Assembly (NCBI GenBank): GCA_026418675.1
Contig: JAOAAX010000007.1
Span: forward strand, 1 to 64,000
From: Chthoniobacterales bacterium
Lineage (GTDB): Bacteria > Verrucomicrobiota > Verrucomicrobiia > Chthoniobacterales > DYNR01
DNA length: 64,000 nt
Direction: 5' to 3'
The translations under genes were made by a program, and so were the position numbers. The notes under the pieces are model-generated. The model saw only the letters and a program-made list of their open reading frames with translations, was not told the origin of the DNA and searched no databases. Shown piece by piece: positions 56,678 to 64,000 of this stretch. Numbering within the stretch: the stretch's first letter is position 1; the number at the start of each line of letters is the position of its first letter.

Positions 56678-57208
56678 TTACTTTTTTTCGTTCCACTTGT
56701 GGACGAGGCCGGTCATAGTTCCGCCAAGTTCGTAAAGCTTTTCTTTGTTATGAATCATATCTTGACGACTATAACCGACAAATGAGTAATCTTTTTTGAG
56801 GAAGATGGCTTGTTCGGGGCACACTTCCTGACAAAGGCCGCAATAGATACAGCGGATCATATTGATTTCAAATTCCTTGGGGCGTTTTTCGACTTTGGCC
56901 CATGGGTCGTTTGAAGGGATTTCTTCCGGGATGATGCGGATGGCTCGTGGGGGGCAAATGAATTCACAGAGCTGGCAAGCGACACAGCGCTCACGGCCGT
57001 GTTCATCTTTGACTAACGCGGGAGCCCCGCGATAGTAATCGGGGAGATGGTTGTCCCAGCGTTCCTCGGGGTAGCGCATGGTGACTTTCTTTCTGCCCAA
57101 CAAGGTGTCGAAGAAATGGCGAACTGTAATGAGGAGCCCCCCGAGTATTGCGGGAAGATAAAGCATTTCGGCAAGCGTGAGTTTGGGGCGTTGGATGACT
57201 TTGGCCAT
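56678..57208 (-). CDS. nuoI: NADH-quinone oxidoreductase subunit I
   Basis: 176 residues. Carries two [4Fe-4S] clusters: CVACQLCEFICPP and CIYCGLCQEVCPE. It relays electrons from NuoG to the quinone site through NuoB. It is the last nuo gene here; nuoJ, expected next, is replaced by a decayed purU. Confidence 0.96.
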   Translation of the reverse strand: MAKVIQRPKLTLAEMLYLPAILGGLLITVRHFFDTLLGRKKVTMRYPEERWDNHLPDYYRGAPALVKDEHGRERCVACQLCEFICPPRAIRIIPEEIPSNDPWAKVEKRPKEFEINMIRCIYCGLCQEVCPEQAIFLKKDYSFVGYSRQDMIHNKEKLYELGGTMTGLVHKWNEKK

Positions 57209-57226
57209 GGGATTGGGGAAGTTTAT

Positions 57227-58438
57227 TTACTTTACGTTAGGGAAGAAAGCGAGGATTGCAGCGACGAGAATGATATTTAGTAGGGCGAGCTCAAAAAATA
57301 CATACCAGCCGAGCTTCATCAACTGATCGAAACGGAAACGAGGAACGGTCCAGCGAACCCATATCATGAAAAGCAGGACGAGGATAACCTTTGCGAAAAA
57401 AACGCCGATGTTAATGAGCCCCCAAAGTGTGCTTGCTAACCAGGGTGGGATAAAAGGGAGGCCAAGGAAGGATGTGGCGGAGCCATCTGGAATGAGAGGG
57501 AGGCTCCATCCTCCGAGGTAAAGGGTAACGAGCACTCCAGCGGCTGCAATCATGGCGGCATATTCGCCAAGGAAAAAGAGAGCAAAACCCATAGAGGAGT
57601 ATTCGGTGTGATAACCACCGACAAGTTCCTGTTCTGCTTCTGGGAGATCGAAGGGGGCGCGATTTGTTTCAGCAAAAATAGAGACGAGAAAAACAAGGAA
57701 AGAAAGGAAAAGAGGAATCCATAAAAGGAGGCGTTCTAGTGAAAAGCCAGAAGCGAATGTTTGGATGAGATGTTCTAAGGGGTTGGCCAGGAAGGAATGG
57801 AGATTGAATCCTTTTGGCCAAAAGGGGGCAATTAACCAGCCATTGTGAACTTGCCACCGAACAATTTCCTGAAGGTTTAAGGTGCCTACGACTAGGAATA
57901 CGGGAACAACGGACAAGCCAAGAGAAAGCTCATAGGAAATCATCTGGGAGCTGGAACGAATTCCGCCCAGGAAAGGATATTTTGAGTTTGAAGCCCACCC
58001 TGCTAAAACAATTCCATAGACGCCAAGTGATGAAATTGCAAAGGCCCAGAGGATTCCAATGTCTAGATCAGCAATGACCATAGGGACACCAAAAAGCTGA
58101 CTGCCGAACGGGATTACGGCGAGCACCAGGATGGGCGGGATCATTGCAATGAGTGGAGCGAGAAGGTAGTAAAACTTTTTGACGTAATTGGGGACGAAGT
58201 TTTCTTTCAGAAGAAGTTTGATTGCGTCGGCAATTGGCTGGAGAAGTCCTTCAGGGCCGACACGGTTTGGTCCTAGCCTGTCCTGGATGAATGCGCTAAC
58301 ACGGCGTTCAGCATAAACGGTGTAAGAGACGAGACCGAGCACGATTGCAAGGAGGACGATAATTTTAGCTAGGGTTGTCCAAATAATCCAAACGTGTGGG
58401 TGATGGAAGAATTGAAGAAAGGCAGAGGGTTCAAGCAT
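57227..58438 (-). CDS. nuoH: NADH-quinone oxidoreductase subunit H
   Basis: 403 residues with eight or more membrane helices. It shapes the quinone channel of complex I. RLGPNRVGPEGLLQPIADAIKLLLKE is the classic first loop, and FAETNRAPFDLPEAEQELVGGYHTEYS the quinone-cavity loop. Length is somewhat above the usual 325-350, with extra residues in an extended loop (about 180-225). It starts 63 bp after nuoG. Confidence 0.96.
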   Translation of the reverse strand: MLEPSAFLQFFHHPHVWIIWTTLAKIIVLLAIVLGLVSYTVYAERRVSAFIQDRLGPNRVGPEGLLQPIADAIKLLLKENFVPNYVKKFYYLLAPLIAMIPPILVLAVIPFGSQLFGVPMVIADLDIGILWAFAISSLGVYGIVLAGWASNSKYPFLGGIRSSSQMISYELSLGLSVVPVFLVVGTLNLQEIVRWQVHNGWLIAPFWPKGFNLHSFLANPLEHLIQTFASGFSLERLLLWIPLFLSFLVFLVSIFAETNRAPFDLPEAEQELVGGYHTEYSSMGFALFFLGEYAAMIAAAGVLVTLYLGGWSLPLIPDGSATSFLGLPFIPPWLASTLWGLINIGVFFAKVILVLLFMIWVRWTVPRFRFDQLMKLGWYVFFELALLNIILVAAILAFFPNVK

Positions 58439-58501
58439 CGTCTGGGAAATATTAGAGAGTAGTGTTTGTGTTAGTTTTTTCGGAGGAGCGCGTTTTTGGA
58501 A

Positions 58502-60259
58502 TTATGGAGATTTGTTGCCGTTTTGCGGCATTTTTGGAGGGATGGGAGCTGGAGCAGAGTGGGGAGGGGGGCCTTTGTGTTCGAGCCACGGCAAATCTAA
58601 CTGAAAGCCCAAGTCGCCGATTTTTCCGAAATTCAAACCTGCTAATGGGGGTAGTTTTGCTGCCATTAGTTTCCAGAGTTCTTCAAATGTTCGTGGTGTG
58701 GTGGTGGAAGGGGAATTAAGTGAAAAAAGCAAGTCGCGGTAAATTTCCCAATCGTCACGAGCATTGCCGGGGGGAGATATTGCCTTGTTCAGACGTTGGA
58801 GACGCCCGTAGAGGTTAATCATGGATCCGCGTTTCTCTGCGAAACCACATGCGGGAAGGACAATAGTAGCAGCAGCAGTTGACCGATTAGGCAAGATGTC
58901 AAGAACTATGAGAAAGTTAAGTTTTTGGAGTTCTTGATCTGTTAGACCTATTTTCGTGGGGTCTTCGCCTAGACTTAAAAGACCTGATACGGAGCCGTTA
59001 CGGATTGCAGTGACGATTTTTTCGAGCTGGGCACCAGGAGGATTAGCGGCGACACCGGTTAAACGAGCGCCATTAGTGTTTGGATTGCCATCTGGAGCGA
59101 TGAGGAAGCCGTCACCACTTTGAGGACGGGGCAAAATATCGTGTTGTTGGATGCCAAGAAGTTCGATGATTAGTTTGATGAGGAAAAGCTCCTCCAGAGT
59201 GGAGCGAGCAGAAGCAAGAATAGCAATTTTTGAGGAAGGGTGTGAGGAGAGAAGATGGGAAGCTTCAGAAATTGCTGACTTCCATGTTGTATCCAATCCG
59301 TTGACTTTTGGAGACTTCAAGCGATCCTCCCGCATTAAATAATGGAAGTTGAGTCGGTGAGAATCAGGCATCCAACAAGAGTTAACAAAGTCATTTTCTC
59401 TTGGAGTGATGCGGTAGATGGTATTTTCGCGGGAACCGATTAAGATGTTGCAGCCTGTTCCACAATTAACATCGATCGATTTCGTTTCTTTAAGGAACCA
59501 AACCCGCATTTTGAAACGGAAATCCTTTGAAGTGAGGGCGCCGACAGGACAGATGTCAACCGTATTGAGAGAGTAATTGTTGTCCAACCTCTTTCCTGGA
59601 TAAACCGTAAGTGTGGTATAGCTGCCGCGTTTTACGAAACCGAGGACGTCCTCTTTTGCAATTTCTTGCATGAAGCGGATGCAGCGTGAACAGAGGATGC
59701 AGCGTTCGTCATCGAGAATGATGTGCCTACCGATGTCAACTTGCTTAGGTTTTTTTACTTTTTCCTCCAAAAAACGAGATTCTCCTTTGCCGAACTCAAC
59801 ACTGAATTCTTGAAGGCGACATTCACCGGCCTGGTCACAAATGGGACAATCCAGAGGATGGTTGATCAGAAGGAATTCCATCACAGCATTTCTGCACTCG
59901 CGAACAAGGGGGGAGTCAGTTCGGACGGCGAGGCCTTCGCTGATTTCCGTTGCACAGGAAATAGCAGGTCGAGGATTCCAGGCGATAAGTGGGTGTCCCT
60001 CGGAATCAAGCAAGGGCTTGCGATCTGGCCCCAACTTAGGGGTTCCAATTTCAACGAGGCACATCCGGCAGTTGCCGGGAGAGCTTAGCTTAGGATGATA
60101 GCAGTAGTGGGGAATAAACTTGCCAGCTTTTTTGCAAGCTTCTATAAGGCGAGTCCCCTTGGGAAATTGCATCCATTGCCCATCGATTTGAATGTTAATT
60201 AAAGGAATTTCAGTTGTAGGAGAGGAAGCAAGGGCAGCACTCGGAGCAATGGCACTCAT
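58502..60259 (-). CDS. nuoG: NADH-quinone oxidoreductase subunit G, short form
   Basis: 585 residues, shorter than the 700-900 of many NuoG. The N-terminal [2Fe-2S] cluster (CYHPKLSSPGNCRMC), the His-Cys [4Fe-4S] site (HPLDCPICDQAGEC) and the CILCSRC cluster are present. CGTGCNI is present in the C-terminal molybdopterin-like part, which is reduced. The tail is Pro-rich. No NuoE or NuoF follows or precedes; HPr lies upstream with 169 bp between. Confidence 0.94.
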   Translation of the reverse strand: MSAIAPSAALASSPTTEIPLINIQIDGQWMQFPKGTRLIEACKKAGKFIPHYCYHPKLSSPGNCRMCLVEIGTPKLGPDRKPLLDSEGHPLIAWNPRPAISCATEISEGLAVRTDSPLVRECRNAVMEFLLINHPLDCPICDQAGECRLQEFSVEFGKGESRFLEEKVKKPKQVDIGRHIILDDERCILCSRCIRFMQEIAKEDVLGFVKRGSYTTLTVYPGKRLDNNYSLNTVDICPVGALTSKDFRFKMRVWFLKETKSIDVNCGTGCNILIGSRENTIYRITPRENDFVNSCWMPDSHRLNFHYLMREDRLKSPKVNGLDTTWKSAISEASHLLSSHPSSKIAILASARSTLEELFLIKLIIELLGIQQHDILPRPQSGDGFLIAPDGNPNTNGARLTGVAANPPGAQLEKIVTAIRNGSVSGLLSLGEDPTKIGLTDQELQKLNFLIVLDILPNRSTAAATIVLPACGFAEKRGSMINLYGRLQRLNKAISPPGNARDDWEIYRDLLFSLNSPSTTTPRTFEELWKLMAAKLPPLAGLNFGKIGDLGFQLDLPWLEHKGPPPHSAPAPIPPKMPQNGNKSP

Positions 60260-60428
60260 TCAAATTTAAGAAAATGATTTTTTCCTATAGTAAGTTCGCT
60301 TTAGTTACTTTTTCGATGCGTTTTTTTCATGGCCTGGTAGCCCTTGGCAAGGGAAAAAATAAACGTAATTGGTTAGGATGACCTTGGGGCTAGGGTTTTT
60401 GAGGATAAGAAAATCCTTTTAAGGGAAG
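60260..60428. other. Spacer carrying the nuoG promoter
   Basis: 169 bp without a gene. A palindromic CCCTTGGCAAGGG (60337-60349) stands out, but the A/T-run after it is on the wrong side for a minus-strand terminator. No convincing promoter pair was found. Confidence 0.3.
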
Positions 60429-60695
60429 TTAAGTTTCTTCGCCAAATGAAGATTCTACGAGGCGTTTAAGGCTTTCGAGGGCGAGTTGAGCGTCGGGACC
60501 TTCGGCAGTTAAGGAAAGATGTGAGCCTTTTCCTGCTGCAAGCATCATGAGTCCCATGATACTCTTACCGCTTACTTTTTCACCGTCTTTTTCGACCCAA
60601 ATGTCCGATTGGAACCGACTTGCAGTTTTTACGAACATAGCTGCAGGCCGTGCATGCAGCCCGTTGCGGTTTTGGATTGTGACTTCAATTCTCAC
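60429..60695 (-). CDS. ptsH: Phosphocarrier protein HPr
   Basis: 88 residues from GTG 60695. H14 in GLHARPA is the phosphorylated residue, and S45 in SGKSIMGLMML is the regulatory serine targeted by HPr kinase. Both are intact. HPr passes phosphate from enzyme I to PTS EIIA or regulatory partners. No other pts genes or hprK are near, and the preceding sequence lacks a good Shine-Dalgarno. Confidence 0.92.
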   Translation of the reverse strand: MRIEVTIQNRNGLHARPAAMFVKTASRFQSDIWVEKDGEKVSGKSIMGLMMLAAGKGSHLSLTAEGPDAQLALESLKRLVESSFGEET

Positions 60696-60782
60696 AGTTT
60701 AAAATAAGTCGGCTTAACAAATCAAATGCTCCATTTTTTCCAATGAGTTTTGGATTTCAACAATTTTTTTAACTAAGGTGAG

Positions 60783-60788
60783 TATAAT
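60783..60788 (+). promoter_or_regulatory. Candidate -10 element of ftsB-prfB
   Basis: A perfect TATAAT about 50 bp before the ftsB ATG. No good -35 lies at the right distance, so this is tentative. Confidence 0.35.
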
Positions 60789-60836
60789 AGCTCCTGTAGT
60801 GAATCTTCCTCCCTGTAATTTTCTCAAAGCACTTGT

Positions 60837-61217
60837 ATGACAGAAATGGAAATGGAAAGAACCAAGCTTCGTTCATTTCAACGAGCTGAGCAGCGGAGTT
60901 CGATTTGGCCGTTTCTCAACCGTATTTTGTTGATGCTTATACTAATGGTTTCTGGTGCTTTAGTTTATTTAATGTATTATCCTGAAAATGCTCGTTTGGA
61001 AGACCTACGCAACAAGGTTCAAAAACTGCGAGAGCAAGAAAAGCAAGTGGAACTGGAAAACCGACTATTACAGCGCGAAATTCATCTTCTTCAGACAGAC
61101 CCTGAATACTTGGAGCTAATAGCTCGCGATAAGCTTGATCTGATGAAGCCGGGAGAAACCATTTTTCGACTTGACAGTCGGCCGGATTCATCATCCTCTT
61201 TCTACCCCGTTCGATGA
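60837..61217 (+). CDS. ftsB: Cell division protein FtsB/DivIC family
   Basis: 126 residues. A short cytoplasmic N-terminus, one membrane helix (about 27-45, ILLMLILMVSGALVYLMYY) and a periplasmic coiled coil (LEDLRNKVQKLREQEKQVELEN). The ending IARDKLDLMKPGETIFRL matches the DivIC/FtsB family. These proteins join the divisome with FtsL and FtsQ. ATG at 60837 is chosen; ATG codons 4 and 6 are close alternatives. Its stop overlaps prfB (ATGA). Confidence 0.85.
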   Translation: MTEMEMERTKLRSFQRAEQRSSIWPFLNRILLMLILMVSGALVYLMYYPENARLEDLRNKVQKLREQEKQVELENRLLQREIHLLQTDPEYLELIARDKLDLMKPGETIFRLDSRPDSSSSFYPVR

Positions 61218-62351
61218 CGTCTCAATCAGAAAATTCTCCCTCCGAGTTGGCTTCTCGCTTGAGCCAGCTTCGGAGGTTTCTTTGACTATCCGACACTTCG
61301 AGCTCGTTACGATTATCTCCAAAGCTTAATGGGATCTTCCACATTTTGGGAGAACAAGGAATCTGCACAACAAATTATAGCTGAAGCTACGTCTCTGCGA
61401 AGCAAAATTGACCCCTTTGAGGAGCTTGAGCGCAAACTTGCAGACCTAACTGTTCTGGGACAACTTGCTGAGGAAGAGACAGATCCTTCGACTCGAGAAA
61501 TTGCACTTGCCGAGGTCGCAGCCGAAACGAATCAGCTAGCGCAGGAGTTAAGCCAACTAGAATTACGCCTCCTTCTTTCAGGTGAATTTGACGCAAATCC
61601 CTGTTATTTAACGATTCATGCTGGAGCTGGAGGCACGGAGTCCTGCGATTGGGCTCAAATGCTTTTGCGCATGTATCAGCGTTGGATTGAGCGAACGGGG
61701 CGCAAATTCGAACTTCTCGACATTCTTGAAGGAGAGGAGGCGGGAATAAAGTCAGTAACTTTGAGAGTTTCAGGGAATTACGCATACGGTTATCTTCAGT
61801 GTGAACGGGGTGTTCATCGGCTTGTCCGTATCTCACCGTTTGATGCGAACAAGCGCCGCCATACATCATTTGCAAGTGTTGATGTTATACCTGAAGTGGA
61901 AGACGCACCTATTGAAATTAATGAATCTGATCTCAAGGTTGACACTTTTCGTTCTGGTGGACGCGGTGGGCAAAATGTAAACAAAGTCGAGACTGCAGTG
62001 CGAATTACTCATCTACCCACGGGTATTGTTGTAGCTTGTCAAAACGAGCGCAGCCAAAGCCAAAACCGTGCTCGTGCCCTAGCTCTGCTCAAGGCAAAAC
62101 TTTATCAACTTGAGGCTGACCGCAAACGTGCGGAGGCAGAGCGCCTCTATGGCGAAAAAGGAGACATTGCCTGGGGTAACCAGATCCGATCCTATGTTTT
62201 TCAACCATATCAGCTTGTGAAGGACTTGAGGACAGGTGTCCAATCTACTAATATCCAAGCAGTTATGGATGGAGAAATAGATGCCTTTATTGAAGGGAAA
62301 CTGCGTGGACTTACATACAAAAAAGGAGCTACAGAACAAGAGGACGACTAA
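61214..62351 (+). CDS. prfB: Peptide chain release factor 2, with programmed +1 frameshift
   Basis: 378 residues after frameshifting. Zero-frame translation from ATG 61214 gives 23 residues ending CTT, then UGA at 61283-61285. The slippery CTT-TGA-C and upstream CGGAGG (61271-61276), a Shine-Dalgarno-like stimulator, match the classic RF2 site. After a +1 shift, reading resumes at GAC 61284 and stays open to 62351. RF2 features are intact: [15 protein letters not shown], with SPF as the UGA/UAA anticodon tripeptide, and [16 protein letters not shown], with the catalytic GGQ. The ATG overlaps the ftsB stop. Confidence 0.93.
61271..61286 (+). promoter_or_regulatory. Programmed frameshift site of prfB
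   Basis: CGGAGGTTTCTTTGAC: a Shine-Dalgarno-like GGAGG, a short spacer, CUU slip codon and the UGA stop recognised by RF2 itself. Low RF2 favours the +1 shift, an autoregulatory loop known in most bacteria. Confidence 0.9.
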
Positions 62352-62384
62352 GATTTTTTCTTCATTATTTAAATTTATTCAAGA

Positions 62385-64000
62385 ATGTTTAATCGAACAA
62401 CCTCAGAACCCCTCCAGTTTTCCCTCCAATTTCTTTCTAAGAACGGATGGAAAATCATTTCTCTTGATCCTCCAGGCGCTAACCTTCATGTGCATGCTCC
62501 ACCAGTTGGCCCTTTACTGGAACTTAGTCTCGAAAAGGAAGTTTCTCCAACATTGGTTCATTTTCCCGAGCTGCGACTGTCACCACTCAATACAAAGGAG
62601 AAGTGTAATGCGCGAATTGTTTTTTCTGGGAACAAGGTTCTTTTAAAAAGAGCGGATTTTGACCTGAATGTTTATCTGCGAGGGGTTCAGTTAGTTGAAA
62701 GTTGCAAGCTCAATCATGGAGATGTGTTTCATCTTGAAGATTTTCCGGTTGTTTTTCGTGCTTTGCCTTCAACGGCTCCACCTATAATGCCCCCGATTTT
62801 CTATAATGGTAGAAGAGTGGCTGTTGTTCCACTTTTGAAAAAGCGATTACATGTTGGATCTACGAATCAGTGTGAGATACTCTCGCTACGTTCGCCAATT
62901 CATGGTTGTTTGGTTCGATTTGCTCGTGATCGTCATAGAGCTCCCTTTGTTTTTAATATTCTGCCTGGATCTGGAGCCCTCGTAAATGGGCAATCCTTTC
63001 GCGAGCATCGTCTTCAACCTGGGGATCAAGTTAAAGTAGCGGGAGAGACTTTTACTTTTGATGGGCTTAATATCCTCATCCATTCCAGTTTTCCGCAACC
63101 TCTTGAGACTAGGGATATTTTTTTGGAAAGCAATGGCGTTCCAATACTTGGTCCGCTTAATTTGCAACTTTATCCAGGGGAATTTGTTGGGCTATTTAGT
63201 CCACCTGCGGCTGGCAAAACCCTCCTATTACGGTGCTTAGGTGGGGAGATTACGCCATCAAGTGGTGAAGTTCGTATAGGTTCAATTCCCCTATCATCAA
63301 TTCTTTCCAAACATCCTTATTTAATCGGCCGTGCTTCTATACGGAATCTTCCAGAGCAAGCCATAACTGTTCAGGAAGCTTTTCTTTTCCATCTTCGGAT
63401 TCGACAGCCGTCTCACCTTCGCTTACCGCAACTTATTGAACAAGCAGAAAAAATTTCTAAAGAACTGCAAATTGACCACCTTCTCAGGCGAAGAATTGTT
63501 GAGTTATCGGCGACGGAACGGCGTTTAGTAGCAATTGCTATAGAGATTGCAAGCAAACCAATTTACTTACTTGTTGATGAGCCCTCGGCGATTCTATCAC
63601 CTGAGCAGGAGTCAAAATTATTGATGTGCCTCCGGAAGTTTGCAGATGAAGGAAGCGGCGTTCTCTACGCAAGCAATCGCCCCGAGGCAATGGAAATTTG
63701 CGATCGGATTCTACTGTTAGCAGACAAAGATATTGTTTTTAGTGGACCTTATGAAGTTGCTTTGCACAATGCAGGCGTAAATTCTCCAGCCGAATTGCTT
63801 GATTTCCTCTCATCTACTGAATCTTTTCCAGCTAATTCGTCTCATAGGCATGAGCAAATTCCAACTTTGTTAGAAAAAAAGCCTGTAGTTTACCCCAACA
63901 AACAACGCTTCATTTTTGCCAAACTGTTTAATTGGGATTGCTTACCGCAACTTAAGAGCATAAAAAGTCTGATCATTCTACCACTGTTGCTTGGTTTTTT
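62385..64000 (+). CDS. FHA-FHA-ABC ATPase fusion, cut by right window edge
   Basis: At least 538 residues. A first FHA-like segment (about 70-130) ends at LNHGDVFHLEDFPVVFRAL. A second, better FHA domain (about 155-225) has LHVGSTNQCEILSLRSP and REHRLQPGDQVKVAG. The ABC ATPase follows (about 240-460): the Walker A region reads LFSPPAAGKT, with Ser in place of the first Gly. The signature is LSATERR instead of LSGGQ, and Walker B LLVDEPS is kept. The part after the ATPase is probably membrane-spanning (LIILPLLLGF at the edge), so it resembles FHA-ABC-2 permease fusions. FHA domains bind phosphothreonine, which suggests Ser/Thr-kinase-gated transport. ATP hydrolysis may be impaired. Confidence 0.75.
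   Translation, partial: MFNRTTSEPLQFSLQFLSKNGWKIISLDPPGANLHVHAPPVGPLLELSLEKEVSPTLVHFPELRLSPLNTKEKCNARIVFSGNKVLLKRADFDLNVYLRGVQLVESCKLNHGDVFHLEDFPVVFRALPSTAPPIMPPIFYNGRRVAVVPLLKKRLHVGSTNQCEILSLRSPIHGCLVRFARDRHRAPFVFNILPGSGALVNGQSFREHRLQPGDQVKVAGETFTFDGLNILIHSSFPQPLETRDIFLESNGVPILGPLNLQLYPGEFVGLFSPPAAGKTLLLRCLGGEITPSSGEVRIGSIPLSSILSKHPYLIGRASIRNLPEQAITVQEAFLFHLRIRQPSHLRLPQLIEQAEKISKELQIDHLLRRRIVELSATERRLVAIAIEIASKPIYLLVDEPSAILSPEQESKLLMCLRKFADEGSGVLYASNRPEAMEICDRILLLADKDIVFSGPYEVALHNAGVNSPAELLDFLSSTESFPANSSHRHEQIPTLLEKKPVVYPNKQRFIFAKLFNWDCLPQLKSIKSLIILPLLLGF

Noticed and set aside
60337..60349. CCCTTGGCAAGGG palindrome as a transcription terminator
   Set aside because: The A/T-run is on the wrong side for the minus-strand HPr gene, and the plus strand has no gene to terminate.

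Overview
The window looks like a chromosomal segment of a Verrucomicrobiota bacterium. The best marker is a four-gene run at 28.5-33.7 kb (order D-B-C-A) that I recognise as the Verru_Chthon pseudopilin cassette, a set known only from Verrucomicrobium/Chthoniobacter-type genomes. The housekeeping genes are ordinary bacterial ones. I see no insertion sequence, prophage, CRISPR array or rRNA.

Layout. 0-4.8 kb: a very large secreted glycoside hydrolase family 2-like protein cut by the left edge, with a small secreted jelly-roll partner. 4.8-8 kb: an HDOD response regulator and a TPR membrane protein. 8-12.3 kb: rplI-dnaB-lysS-eda operon. 12.5-20.2 kb: a signalling island (CheB, hybrid histidine kinase, NtrC-type activator, PhoB/PhoR pair) followed by an epimerase. 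20.2-25.1 kb: ppc, mnmG (with two parS sites) and tRNA-Ser(GGA). 25.3-28.2 kb: tpiA-ispD-hflX. 28.5-34.7 kb: Verru_Chthon cassette and a secreted protein. 34.7-39.6 kb: urease ureABC-E-F-G without ureD. 39.7-49.1 kb: TPR protein, CBS protein, selO, leuS, xerC and an unusual Ser/Trp-repeat DUF4912 protein. 49.2-55.6 kb: PPTase, lipoprotein, ftsY, nusB, ribH, cimA, a STAS protein and a rhomboid protease. 55.7-60.7 kb: a decayed purU, nuoI-H-G and HPr. 60.8-64 kb: ftsB, prfB with its programmed frameshift, and the start of an FHA-FHA-ABC protein cut by the right edge.

Large-scale structure. The + strand is strongly C-rich from about 6.6 to 25 kb and strongly G-rich from about 46 to 58 kb, whichever strand is coding. 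The region between is weak and mixed. A minus-to-plus G/C skew change is the pattern seen around replication origins. Two perfect parS centromere sites in and at the end of mnmG support an origin-proximal position. A group of DnaA-box-like 9-mers lies at 16.85-17.03 kb, but the skew does not change there, so I cannot point to an oriC.

Working together. The signalling genes form a kinase-CheB operon facing an NtrC-type sigma-54 activator. A sigma-54-like promoter sits just upstream of ureA, so nitrogen control of urease is a reasonable inference. Most gene calls rest on family recognition from the translated sequence and visible motifs; no database search was possible.
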